In this document: positions 26,746-35,887 of the stretch, one piece after another
Layout: the number at the start of each line of letters is the position of its first letter
Numbering within the stretch: position 1 is the first letter of the stretch
From: Guyparkeria sp. SCN-R1
GTDB lineage: Bacteria > Pseudomonadota > Gammaproteobacteria > Halothiobacillales > Halothiobacillaceae
NCBI RefSeq assembly: GCF_003932495.1
Contig: NZ_QZMT01000003.1
Coordinates: forward strand, 85,898 to 149,897
Length of the DNA stretch: 64,000 nucleotides
Direction: 5' to 3'
The notes under the pieces: model-generated
Told to the model about the DNA's origin: nothing
The model's database searches: none
What the model saw: the letters and a program-made list of their open reading frames with translations, nothing else
Translations under genes and position numbers: made by a program

Positions 26746-27782
26746 GCCGCAGACCCCGCTGCACGCGCCAGGGCCACCGGGGCTTCGGCAAGCCACTCGG
26801 CCGGTTCGGCCTCGGCGGGCAACGCCAGGAAGGCCGCACCCAGTGCCTCGGCCGATTGTCGCCAGGCCTCCAGGCGTTCGTGCTGCCGGCTGGCGAATGC
26901 CTCGCGCCAGCGGCGATTGCCGGTATCCAGCCAGCGAGCCCGATTGCCCGCTTCGAACGCGACCAGTCCCAGGTCGGGCATATTGAGCTCGACCCGGTCG
27001 GCCACCGAGACGAAAATCAGGTGATGGGCGGCGGCCAGCGGTGCCCAGTCGATGACCCGACCGGGACCGCTATCGGACAGGCAATCGGAGAAGACCATGA
27101 CCACCGAGCCGGCGGGGAGACGCTGCAAGAGGCGTTGGCGCAGACCCGGCCAGTCGACCGGTTGGGCCTCCTCGCAGGTCTCGCCGGCCGCCTCGGCCAG
27201 CTCGGCGAGGCGCTGCAGGATCGCCCCCTGACCGGTCACCGGCCCGGCGGCATGGTGACCGGGGCAAAGCTGCTCGCCGATGCCGTGGATCTCGACGGCC
27301 AGGTTCTGCCGTAGCGCACCGGCGGCGAAGGCATGGGCGGCGAGCAGTGCCTGGGTGAGCTTGAGCCGCCGACGGGTACCGAAGCGCATCGCGGCACCGC
27401 AGTCGACCACCAGGTGGGCCTGGCGCTGGGCCGGCTCGCGGTGCACCCGCACCACCGGCTCGTTGGCCCGTGCCGAGATGCGCCAGTCGATGCGGGCAGC
27501 CGGCTCGCCCGGCTGGTAGGCACGCAGTTGTTCGAAATCCAGCCCCTCGCCCAACCGGCGCGCGAGCTGGTCACCGGACAGACGGGTGGCCGTGGGGAAG
27601 CTTTCCTGCACCAAGGCGGGCAGGCGCTCTCCGTCCGCCCAGGCAACAGCGATCTCCTCGGTCGACGGGGCGACGCCAACCCGCGGGCCGGGCGCCTGAT
27701 CGCGGGCCTGCCGACGGCCGATCGCGCCCCGCAGGGCGGCCGCCGCCCGGCCGATCAGTCCCTGAATCACGGTGTGGGTCAC
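26742..27782 (-). CDS. DUF58 (MoxR-associated VWA-like) protein
   Basis: 346 aa. The DUF58 signature is clear: FEQLRAYQPGEPAARIDWRI followed by SARANEPVVRVHREP. A VWA-like core follows, but its MIDAS reads VVDCGAAMRFG in place of DxSxS, so two serines are missing. Later segments VMVFSDCLSDS and LIFVSVADRVELNMPDLG fit the fold. It overlaps moxR by 4 bp. DUF58 proteins are partners of MoxR AAA+ ATPases. Confidence 0.88.
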   Translation of the reverse strand: MTHTVIQGLIGRAAAALRGAIGRRQARDQAPGPRVGVAPSTEEIAVAWADGERLPALVQESFPTATRLSGDQLARRLGEGLDFEQLRAYQPGEPAARIDWRISARANEPVVRVHREPAQRQAHLVVDCGAAMRFGTRRRLKLTQALLAAHAFAAGALRQNLAVEIHGIGEQLCPGHHAAGPVTGQGAILQRLAELAEAAGETCEEAQPVDWPGLRQRLLQRLPAGSVVMVFSDCLSDSGPGRVIDWAPLAAAHHLIFVSVADRVELNMPDLGLVAFEAGNRARWLDTGNRRWREAFASRQHERLEAWRQSAEALGAAFLALPAEAEPAEWLAEAPVALARAAGSAA

Positions 27783-28741
27783 GGCGCCGGGATCAGCTCG
27801 AGCAGGCGATCGATTACCGCGTCGCGGGTCAGGCCGCTGACCATGGCGCGCGGGCCGAGGATGATGCGGTGACGCAGGGCGTCGGCCGCCAGCTTGATCA
27901 GGTCGTCGGGGACGATGTAGTCACGCCCCTCCAGGTAGGCGGCGGCGCGGGCGGCCTGCACCCAGGCCAGCGCGCCACGCGGCGAGGCGCCGACCAACAC
28001 CTGGTCGGCGAGATCCGGATCGAGCTCGCCGACCTTTCGGGTGCCCGCGACCACGTCGACCACCCAGTGCTGCAGGGCCTCGTCGCAACGCACCTGGCGC
28101 ACCGAATCGCGCGCGGCCAGCACCTGATCGACGGTGATGTTCTTCGCCTCGCCCACCGGGTTGCTCCCGAGCGTGCCGTCGAGGGTGCGCTTGAGGATGT
28201 CATATTCGTCCTCGCGCTCGGGGTAGTCGAGCGACACGTGCAACATGAAGCGATCCATCTGCGCCTCGGGCAGCGGATAGGTGCCCGACTGCTCGAGCGG
28301 GTTCTGCGTGGCCATGACCAGGAACAGCTCGGGCAGATCACGGCTGTGACCGGCGACGGTGACCTGGCGCTCGGCCATCGCTTCGAGCAGCGCCGACTGC
28401 ACCTTGGCCGGGGCGCGGTTGATCTCGTCGGCCAGCACGATCTCGTTGAACAGCGGGCCCGGCTCGAAGGTGAACTCGCGCGTCTCGGGGTGGTAGACCT
28501 CGTTGCCCAGCAGGTCCGCGGGCAGCAGGTCGGGGGTGAACTGGATGCGCTTGAAATTGGCGTGCACGCCCTCGGCCAGCGCCTTGATCGCGGTGGTCTT
28601 GGCCAGGCCCGGCAGGCCCTCGACCAGCAGGTGACCGCCGGTGAGCAGACCGATCAGGAGCCGGTCGACCAGCTCGGTCTGGCCGACGATGTAGTGCCCG
28701 AGGTGGGCGCGCAGGTTCTGGATGGGCATCTGTTCGGTCAT
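27779..28741 (-). CDS. MoxR-family AAA+ ATPase
   Basis: 320 aa. Walker [15 protein letters not shown], Walker [15 protein letters not shown], sensor 1 [14 protein letters not shown], arginine finger and sensor 2 region [18 protein letters not shown]. MoxR ATPases act as chaperones that insert cofactors or remodel partner complexes, usually with VWA proteins, and here DUF58, BatA and BatB follow. The start codon overlaps the stop of the ArsR-rhodanese regulator (ATGA), so translation is coupled to a sulfur-type regulator. Confidence 0.95.
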   Translation of the reverse strand: MTEQMPIQNLRAHLGHYIVGQTELVDRLLIGLLTGGHLLVEGLPGLAKTTAIKALAEGVHANFKRIQFTPDLLPADLLGNEVYHPETREFTFEPGPLFNEIVLADEINRAPAKVQSALLEAMAERQVTVAGHSRDLPELFLVMATQNPLEQSGTYPLPEAQMDRFMLHVSLDYPEREDEYDILKRTLDGTLGSNPVGEAKNITVDQVLAARDSVRQVRCDEALQHWVVDVVAGTRKVGELDPDLADQVLVGASPRGALAWVQAARAAAYLEGRDYIVPDDLIKLAADALRHRIILGPRAMVSGLTRDAVIDRLLELIPAP

Positions 28742-29439
28742 GGCTCGACTCGGCTTGTCCGCGGTTCGGTTTCGGTGTCGTCAATGCTGGTGGGCAGGCC
28801 GGCGAGCTTCCACTCCGGAAAGCCCGATTCCAGCCTCCGGGTTTGGAATCCCGCCTCGCGCAGGCGGGCGACCGCCTCGAAGGAAAAGGTGCAGTAAGGG
28901 CCGCGGCAGTAGGCGATCACCTCGCGCTCGGGGTCGAGCTCGGCCATGCGCCGCTCGAGGTCCCTGACCGAGACGTTGATCGCCCCGGGGATGTGGCCCG
29001 CCTCGTATTCCTCTTCCGGGCGCACGTCGATCAGCGTGACCAGCCCCTTGCGACAGCGCTCGATCAGCTCCTCGGCGGAAACCGGCTCGAGCGCGTCCTT
29101 CTGGTGCAGGTGGGCGTCGACCATCTGGCGCACCTCGGCCAGGTGCCGCTCGCCGACGCGGCGGAACACGTCCAGCAGTTCGACCACGTCATCGGCGGCA
29201 ATGGAATAGATCACCTGCTTGCCCTCGCGGCGGGCGGTCACCAGCCCCGCCTGCTGCATGCGCTGCAGGTGCTGGGAGGTGTTGGCCACGGAGAGCCCGG
29301 CGACCCGCGCCAGCCCATCGACCGAGCGCTCGCCCTGCGCCAGGTGCTCGAGCAACTCCAGCCGACGGCCGTTGGAGAGCACCTTGCCCAGCCGGGCGAA
29401 CTGGTCGTTGAGATCCTGCTTGAATCGTTGTGTCGTCAC
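28738..29439 (-). CDS. ArsR-family regulator fused to a rhodanese domain
   Basis: 233 aa from a GTG at 29439 with AGAGGA upstream; no ATG fits. Residues 1-95 are an ArsR winged helix (FARLGKVLSNGRRLELLEHL, VAGLSVANTSQHLQRMQQAG, GKQVIYSIAADD). Residues 115-215 are a rhodanese domain (VTLIDVRPEEEYEAGHIPGA) with active-site cysteine in IAYCRGPYCTFS. Fusions of this type are thought to sense sulfane sulfur by persulfidation. It sits 20 bp after the YeeE gene and overlaps moxR. Two matching palindromes in the 30.7 kb control region are its likely operators. Confidence 0.92.
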   Translation of the reverse strand: MTTQRFKQDLNDQFARLGKVLSNGRRLELLEHLAQGERSVDGLARVAGLSVANTSQHLQRMQQAGLVTARREGKQVIYSIAADDVVELLDVFRRVGERHLAEVRQMVDAHLHQKDALEPVSAEELIERCRKGLVTLIDVRPEEEYEAGHIPGAINVSVRDLERRMAELDPEREVIAYCRGPYCTFSFEAVARLREAGFQTRRLESGFPEWKLAGLPTSIDDTETEPRTSRVEP

Positions 29440-29459
29440 CTGGTCCTCTCTCGGGATGA

Positions 29460-30569
29460 TCACCCGGCGCAGCCGGCATCGGCGCGGCGGCGCTGGATAC
29501 GAAGCGTAATCCAAGCGCCCAGCATGATCGCTGCGATCGACAGCATCGAGCCCAGCGCCAGGGTGGACAGGCCGGTCAGGCCGTGACCGACCGTGCAGCC
29601 CATCGCCAGCACGGCGCCGACCCCGACCATCGCCGCGCCGATCACCGTGCGCAGCCATTCCCCGATCGCCCGCGGCGCCGAGAACTGCACATCGCGCCGC
29701 AGCAGGGCGCTGACGAGGCTGCCAAGGAACACGCCGACCACCGCCACCACGCCGAAGGTGATCGTGGAGCTGTTGTCGACATTCTGCAGGAAATACACCA
29801 CGTCACCCAGCGGCGCACTGAAGGTGAACGACTGCGTGCCCAGGCCCTCCTGCGGCATCGTTTGCATCATCGAGGCCATGTCCGCGGCCTGGCCGGGCGC
29901 ACCACCGGTGACCCAGAACCCCAGCCCGACCGCCGTGCCGAGCAGCAGCACGCCGAACCAGGCCAGGCCGTTGCCGCCCAGCGGCAGCCAGCGCCAGCTC
30001 ACCGCCAGCAACAGCGCCGCCAGCGCAGCGGCAATCAGACCGTAGACGATGGCGCCTCCACCGACCAAGGCGGCCAGGTCCTGGTGCGGGATGCCGATGG
30101 CCGTGAGATCGACGCTCAACGCCCCCACCCAGGGCAGGAAGGCGGTCTGGAACAGGCTGGTGCGCGTCATGGCGTAGGCCGCCACCGCCATCACCACGAT
30201 GGCGACCAGCGCCTGCAGGCTGCCCTGCGAGGTCCGCACCAGGCTGCGCACCGGGCAGCCCCTGGCGAGCACCATGCCCGCACCGAACAGCAAGCCGCCG
30301 ATCAGGTAGCGCCCCCAGGCGAAGTCGGCGGTGCGATAGGGCGGCCGGGTCTGGTCGAGATCGACGGCGGCGAACCACTGCACCAGCGTGGTCACCACGA
30401 TGGCCACGCCGATCGCACCCAGGTAGACCGCCATGCGTCCGCCATCGCGCTCGCCCATGTAGGCGCTCATGCCGCCAAGCAGGCAGAAGCGTGTGAATTG
30501 TGCCGCGGCCCCGAACACCACGGAAAGCACCAGGACGTACAGCAGGTACTGGGAAATCGCCGGATCCAT
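29460..30569 (-). CDS. YeeE/YedE-family sulfur-compound transporter
   Basis: 369 aa from MDPAISQY at 30569 (purine-rich AAGAGGG upstream; an ATG at 30623 is less likely because it adds a charged leader). About nine to ten membrane helices. Three conserved cysteine motifs of the YeeE/YedE (TsuA-like) family are present: TRFCLLGG, LARGCPVRSLVR and AMGCTVGHGLTG, which in TsuA relay thiosulfate through the membrane. It is the first gene of the minus-strand string, so import of thiosulfate or another sulfur species is the likely role. Confidence 0.92.
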   Translation of the reverse strand: MDPAISQYLLYVLVLSVVFGAAAQFTRFCLLGGMSAYMGERDGGRMAVYLGAIGVAIVVTTLVQWFAAVDLDQTRPPYRTADFAWGRYLIGGLLFGAGMVLARGCPVRSLVRTSQGSLQALVAIVVMAVAAYAMTRTSLFQTAFLPWVGALSVDLTAIGIPHQDLAALVGGGAIVYGLIAAALAALLLAVSWRWLPLGGNGLAWFGVLLLGTAVGLGFWVTGGAPGQAADMASMMQTMPQEGLGTQSFTFSAPLGDVVYFLQNVDNSSTITFGVVAVVGVFLGSLVSALLRRDVQFSAPRAIGEWLRTVIGAAMVGVGAVLAMGCTVGHGLTGLSTLALGSMLSIAAIMLGAWITLRIQRRRADAGCAG

Positions 30570-30706
30570 ACCCGAGCCCTCTTCTTTGTTGACACGCCGA
30601 GCCGAGCCACGCCGACCGACCATTCATCCATTGCCATCCCGCGTCGCGTGACGCGCACCGCCCACTCGACCCCGGGCACCGCAAGCCGGCAAGACAGATG
30701 GCGATG

Positions 30707-30736
30707 ATTCAATCAGTCAATTGATTCTTCTGTCAA
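30707..30736 (-). promoter_or_regulatory. Promoter and operator for the YeeE-ArsR-MoxR string
   Basis: Minus strand: -35 TTGACA (30731-30736, perfect), spacer 18, -10 TTGAAT (30707-30712). The palindrome ATTCAATCAGTCAATTGAT (30707-30725) covers the -10 and spacer. It resembles the ATTCAATT-type operator on the plus-strand side and the AT-rich boxes bound by BigR-like ArsR repressors. Confidence 0.65.
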
Positions 30737-30751
30737 GCGGCACGAACCCGC

Positions 30752-30780
30752 TTGACTTTAATTCAATTGAGTAATTGAAT
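30752..30780 (+). promoter_or_regulatory. Promoter and operator for the persulfide dioxygenase operon
   Basis: -35 TTGACT (30752-30757), spacer 17, -10 TTGAAT (30775-30780). The perfect palindrome ATTCAATT-GAGT-AATTGAAT (30761-30780) lies over the -10 and most of the spacer, so a bound repressor would block RNA polymerase. The -10 hexamer is identical to that of the opposite promoter. Confidence 0.68.
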
Positions 30781-30811
30781 GATGCCCGTACACACCAGTG
30801 GAGGGCAACCC

Positions 30812-31537
30812 ATGTTCCTGATCCAGCACCCCTGCGAATTCAGCTCACTCGCCTATCTGTTCGGCTGCACCGGCAAGGGCCGGGCCATGGCCGTCGACGT
30901 GCATCTCGACGACGTCGACCGCTTCGTCGAGATGGCGGAAGAGAAGGGCGTGGAGATCAACTTCGTGGTCGACACCCACGTCCACGCGGATCACAAGACG
31001 GGCGGCCCGGAACTGGCCAAACGCACCGGCGCGGAATACGTGCTGCATGAATCCGCGCCGGTGAAGCACCCGTTCCGCGGCGTGGCGCATGGCGAGCGTC
31101 TGGAACTGGGCAACGTCAGCGCCCAGGTGCTGCACACCCCCGGGCATACCGACGACAGCATCTGCCTCTTGGTGACCGACCACTCGCGCACCGACGAGCC
31201 GTGGTTCCTGATCACCGGGCACACGCTCTTCCCCGGCGGCGTCGGCCGCCCCGACCTGCACGGTCGCGAACGCGAGATGGCGGAAAAGCTCTACGACTCG
31301 CTTTATGGCCCGATCCTCAGCCTGCCGGATCACATCGAGATCCTCGCCGGCGCGCAGGCCGGCAGCGTCTGCGGTGGCGGCATTAGCGGCAAGCCGATGT
31401 CCACGCTGGGCTTCGAGAAGCGCCACAACAACGGGCTGATCCGCGAGCGCGGCAATTTCGTCGAGACCATCGCCTCGATCGAGCTGCCGCCGGTCGAGGA
31501 AATCAAGGCCTTCTACGCCTTCAACACCGGCAACTAA
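30812..31537 (+). CDS. Persulfide dioxygenase (ETHE1/SDO-like MBL-fold)
   Basis: 241 aa from the ATG at 30812 with GGAGGG upstream. Mononuclear non-heme iron MBL-fold enzyme. Motif VDTHVHADHKTGG supplies HxHxDH, VLHTPGHTDDS the next histidine, FLITGHTLFPGGVGRPDL the aspartate region. It oxidises glutathione persulfide to sulfite in the cytoplasm. It is short and lacks the C-terminal rhodanese found in some homologues; a separate periplasmic rhodanese gene follows 25 bp later. The palindromic operator just upstream suggests repression until sulfane sulfur accumulates. Confidence 0.93.
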   Translation: MFLIQHPCEFSSLAYLFGCTGKGRAMAVDVHLDDVDRFVEMAEEKGVEINFVVDTHVHADHKTGGPELAKRTGAEYVLHESAPVKHPFRGVAHGERLELGNVSAQVLHTPGHTDDSICLLVTDHSRTDEPWFLITGHTLFPGGVGRPDLHGREREMAEKLYDSLYGPILSLPDHIEILAGAQAGSVCGGGISGKPMSTLGFEKRHNNGLIRERGNFVETIASIELPPVEEIKAFYAFNTGN

Positions 31538-31562
31538 AGCCACACCGGGACAGCGACACACC

Positions 31563-32051
31563 ATGAAAATCACACCGACACTCAAATCAGGCCTGGTCGC
31601 CAGCGCGATGATCTCCAGCCTGACCCTCGGCGCCACGTCGCCGGTCATGGCGGAAAATGAGGAACTCATCGATGCCATGGAGGGCTATGTGATGTTCCAG
31701 GAATACCACGGCGCCACCATCCGTCCGGAGCAGATCCCGGCGGATCAGTGGGAGAACATCACCATCGTCGATACCCGCGATGCCGGTCAGTACGCCGAGG
31801 ACCACATCCCCGGCGCGATCAACATCGAGTGGCGCCAGATCCTCGAGCGCCGCGACGAGCTGCCGACCGACGAGATGGTACTGGTGTACTGCAATACCGG
31901 CTCGCTGTCGGCGCAGGCCGGTCTGATGCTGCGCCTGGCGGGGATGGACAACGTCCGCATCCTCCAGGACGGCTTCACCGGCTTCCAAAAGGCCGGTGGC
32001 TTCGAGGCGAACGCCCGGGCCCAGGAAGAGGCCGAGGAAGCGGGCGAGTAA
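31563..32051 (+). CDS. Exported rhodanese-domain protein
   Basis: 162 aa. Signal peptide MKITPTLKSGLVASAMISSL through ATSPVMA. One rhodanese domain with VDTRDAGQYAEDHIPGAINI and active-site loop VYCNTGSLSAQ, whose cysteine carries the persulfide. The C-terminus is an acidic helix. It lies 25 bp after the persulfide dioxygenase, hence the same transcript. It probably moves sulfane sulfur in the periplasm. Confidence 0.92.
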   Translation: MKITPTLKSGLVASAMISSLTLGATSPVMAENEELIDAMEGYVMFQEYHGATIRPEQIPADQWENITIVDTRDAGQYAEDHIPGAINIEWRQILERRDELPTDEMVLVYCNTGSLSAQAGLMLRLAGMDNVRILQDGFTGFQKAGGFEANARAQEEAEEAGE

Positions 32052-32062
32052 CTCGTCCCACC

Positions 32063-32087
32063 ACGCCCCGCCATGGCGCGGGGCGTC
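32063..32087 (+). terminator. Hairpin after the rhodanese gene
   Basis: ACGCCCCGC-CATGGC-GCGGGGCGT followed by CTTG, without a long T run. It probably reduces read-through into the MFS gene. Confidence 0.55.
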
Positions 32088-32184
32088 TTGCCCGATTCGG
32101 CCCATACGAGCGGATCGCATCCGGCAAGACGTATAACAAACACGATACGAAACCCAGTCACCCGCAAGGGACAAGAGGAAACCC

Positions 32185-33435
32185 ATGGATATCACCCACC
32201 GGGATCTCACTCACGGCATTGCCGCCAACCGCGGCCAGTTCGTCCAGTTTCTGCTGCAGGTCTTCTTCGTCGGCGCGCTGGTGGGCATGACCCGCACCGT
32301 GCTGCCGGTGCTCTCGGAGTCGGACTTCGGCCTGGCCGCGGGGGCATTCACCACGTTGGCAAGCTTCGTGGTGATCTTCGGCGTGATCAAGGCCACCCTC
32401 AACCTGCTGGCCGGGCGCTTTTCTGACCGGTACGGGCGCAAGCGCGTGCTGGTGGCCGGTTGGCTGTTCGCGATCCCCGTGCCGTTCCTGCTGCTGATCG
32501 CCGATTCCTGGGGCTGGGTGCTGCTGGCCACGGTGTTCCTGGGCATCAACCAGGGCCTGGCGTGGTCGATGGCGCTCAACAGCAAGCTGGACCTAACCCA
32601 CGCCCACCAGCGCGGGCTGGTCAACGGCGCCAACGAGTTCGCCGGCTACGGCGGCGTGGCGGTGGCGGGCTATCTCGCCGCGATTGCCGCCGAGCATCTC
32701 GGCGCGCGTGAGGGCCTGTTCTGGTTCGGCCTGGCTGTGATCATCCTGGCCCTGGCCCTGGCCATCTGGATGGCGCGCGACACCCTGCCCTGGGCGCACG
32801 CCCAGCAGAAGTCCAGCGGCAACGGCACCGCCCCGGCACGCCGCTCCGGGCTGAGCTTCTTCCTGCATGCCACCTGGGGCAATCGCAGCCTGCTGGCCAT
32901 CAACCAGGCCGGCCTGGTCGAGAAGTTCACCGACACCATCATCTGGCTGTTCGTGCCCATCCTCTTGGTCACACGCGGCGCGGATCTGGTGACCACCGGT
33001 TTCCTCGTGGGCATCTACGGCGTGGTCTGGGGCGCCGGCCAGCTGATCACAGGGCCGACCTCGGACAAGCTCGGTCGGCGCGGCCTGATCACCTGGGGCA
33101 TGTGGCTCTGCGGGGCGGGGATCATCGCGATCGTCCTGACCCACTCGGCCTGGGCCTGGGGACTGGCGCTGGCGGTGACCGGCGTGGGCATGGCGATGCT
33201 CTACCCGACCTTGGGGGCGGCGGTGGCCGATCACTGCGAGCCGGTCGAACGAGCCGGCATCCTCGGCGTATATCGATTCTGGCGCGACTTCGGCTATGCC
33301 GTGGGCGCGCTGGCGCTGGGGCTGGTGGCGACGCTCACCGGCGGCATCGAGGCGGGCTTCTGGTTCGTCGGGCTGAGCATGGCGCTGTCCGGGCTGTGGG
33401 TGGCGCTGGGGCTCGCGCCGCGCGGTCAGGATTGA
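32185..33435 (+). CDS. MFS-family transporter
   Basis: 416 aa, twelve predicted membrane helices. The loop 2-3 signature of the major facilitator superfamily is RFSDRYGRKRV, with the related loop 8-9 copy SDKLGRRGL. A purine-rich AGAGGAAA site precedes the ATG. It follows the dioxygenase-rhodanese pair on the same strand after a hairpin, so it may export or import a sulfur compound. The substrate is not deducible from sequence. Confidence 0.85.
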   Translation: MDITHRDLTHGIAANRGQFVQFLLQVFFVGALVGMTRTVLPVLSESDFGLAAGAFTTLASFVVIFGVIKATLNLLAGRFSDRYGRKRVLVAGWLFAIPVPFLLLIADSWGWVLLATVFLGINQGLAWSMALNSKLDLTHAHQRGLVNGANEFAGYGGVAVAGYLAAIAAEHLGAREGLFWFGLAVIILALALAIWMARDTLPWAHAQQKSSGNGTAPARRSGLSFFLHATWGNRSLLAINQAGLVEKFTDTIIWLFVPILLVTRGADLVTTGFLVGIYGVVWGAGQLITGPTSDKLGRRGLITWGMWLCGAGIIAIVLTHSAWAWGLALAVTGVGMAMLYPTLGAAVADHCEPVERAGILGVYRFWRDFGYAVGALALGLVATLTGGIEAGFWFVGLSMALSGLWVALGLAPRGQD

Positions 33436-33482
33436 CGCCCGGATCGGCCAACCCCTCTAGCCTGGCCCACCACTCTGGCCAA

Positions 33483-33499
33483 CTGGCATCGTGCTTGCA
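33483..33499 (+). promoter_or_regulatory. Candidate sigma-54 promoter
   Basis: CTGGCATCGTGCTTGCA matches the YTGGCACGrNNNTTGCW consensus at all but two positions and keeps the GG-N10-GC spacing. It predicts a start near 33510 and a leader of about 107 nt before the DUF4124 gene. PilR, a sigma-54 activator, is encoded in this window. Confidence 0.55.
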
Positions 33500-33502
33500 C
33501 AC

Positions 33503-33604
33503 GTGTCCAAGTGAACGCGCCATCTCTGTCGGGAGTCCCTACGGGGAGGGCGCATTGTCACTTTCTGACCCTGCGACCAGGCCGGTCGTAGCCATCTTGG
33601 ACAC
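33503..33604. repeat. Inverted repeat bounding the DUF4124 leader
   Basis: GTGTCCAAG (33503-33511) and CTTGGACAC (33596-33604) are perfect 9-bp inverted copies. The right copy ends immediately before the AAGGAG RBS. Inside are GCGCC/GGCGC and GACC/GGTC pairings. It could be a leader structure, an operator pair or the ends of a small inserted element. Confidence 0.5.
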
Positions 33605-33616
33605 AAGGAGATCAGC

Positions 33617-34198
33617 ATGCAGGTCCGCCATCGCGCCATTCTGGCCGGTCTCGCGCTCACCCTGCTTTCGGGCCTTGCCTTGCAGGCGGTCCAGGCCGCC
33701 GACGTCACCTATCGCTGGGTGAACGGCGACGGCAATCTGCAGTTGAGCGACACCCTGCCCTCCGGCGCCGCCGCCAACGGTTACCAGGTGATCGATCCGC
33801 ATACCGGTGCGGTCGTCCGCGAGGTCGCGCCGCGCAAGACGGCCGAGGAAAAGGCGCGCGAGGCCGCCGAACAGCGGGCCGCCGAGAAGGCCGCCGGCGA
33901 GGCGCGGGCACAGGCCGAGCGAGACCGCATCCTGCTGTCGCTCTACAGCAACGAGGCGGACCTGAAGCAGGCGCGCGACCAGCGCCTCGACCGGATGGAC
34001 AGCCGCATTGCGCAAATGGAAGGCTCGATCGAGCGGATGCAGGCGAACATCGACGACGGGCACGACGACCCGGCATATGCGCGTGATCTCGAACGGATGA
34101 AGCAGGCGGTGGTCGAGGTGCGCGCCGAGCGCGACGCGGTGGCCGAGCAGTTCGAGGCCGATCTCAAGCGCCTGCGCGAGCTCAGGTCGAACGGCTAG
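33617..34198 (+). CDS. Exported DUF4124 protein with coiled coil
   Basis: 193 aa. Signal peptide ending AVQA-ADV. Residues 29-65 are a DUF4124 domain (VTYRWVNGDGNLQLSDTLPS), a small beta module common in gammaproteobacterial envelope proteins. The rest is a long charged coiled coil (EEKAREAAEQRAAEKAAGEA, MEGSIERMQANIDD). RBS AAGGAG lies 6 bp before the ATG. Function unknown. It is the only gene here behind a convincing sigma-54-like promoter. Confidence 0.82.
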   Translation: MQVRHRAILAGLALTLLSGLALQAVQAADVTYRWVNGDGNLQLSDTLPSGAAANGYQVIDPHTGAVVREVAPRKTAEEKAREAAEQRAAEKAAGEARAQAERDRILLSLYSNEADLKQARDQRLDRMDSRIAQMEGSIERMQANIDDGHDDPAYARDLERMKQAVVEVRAERDAVAEQFEADLKRLRELRSNG

Positions 34199-34239
34199 CC
34201 CCGACCGCCCGCACGGACTGGCCGCGACTCACGCGGGAA

Positions 34240-35427
<1,188 letters not shown>

Positions 35428-35428
<1 letters not shown>

Positions 35429-35883
35429 TAGCCTCGGCCGGTGTGGCCGAAGCCGCCGGTGCCGCGCTCGGTCTCGCCGAACTCGTCGACCGCTTCGAAG
35501 GCCACCTGCACCACGGGCACGACCACCAGCTGAGCGATACGCTCGCCGATCTCGACGGTGAACGCACTGTTGCCGCGGTTCCACATCGAGACGAACAGCT
35601 GGCCCTGGTAGTCCGAGTCGATCAGCCCCACCAGGTTGCCCAGCACGATGCCGTGCTTGTGGCCCAGTCCCGAGCGCGGCAGGATCATGGCGGCCAGCTC
35701 CGGATCACCCAGGTGGATCGCCATGCCGGTGGGCACCAGCTCGGTCTGGCCGGGCGCGAGCGTCAGTGGCTCGTCCAGGCAGGCACGCAGGTCGAGACCT
35801 GCCGAGCCGTCGGTGGCGTAATCCGGGCGCGGAATCTCGTTGCCCAGTCGGGGGTCGAGCCATTTGACCTCAACGCGATGCAT
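35428..35883 (-). CDS. dut: dUTP diphosphatase
   Basis: 151 aa from MHRVEVKW at 35883. Trimeric enzyme hydrolysing dUTP to dUMP, keeping uracil out of DNA. All five motifs are present: [42 protein letters not shown] and the C-terminal [12 protein letters not shown]. It starts 4 bp after coaBC, the usual gammaproteobacterial pairing. Confidence 0.97.
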
Positions 35884-35887
35884 CGTC

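Noticed and set aside
33503..33604. Cyclic-di-GMP (GEMM) riboswitch
   Set aside because: The bounded leader lacks the conserved GEMM core sequences, and the left arm overlaps the predicted transcription start.
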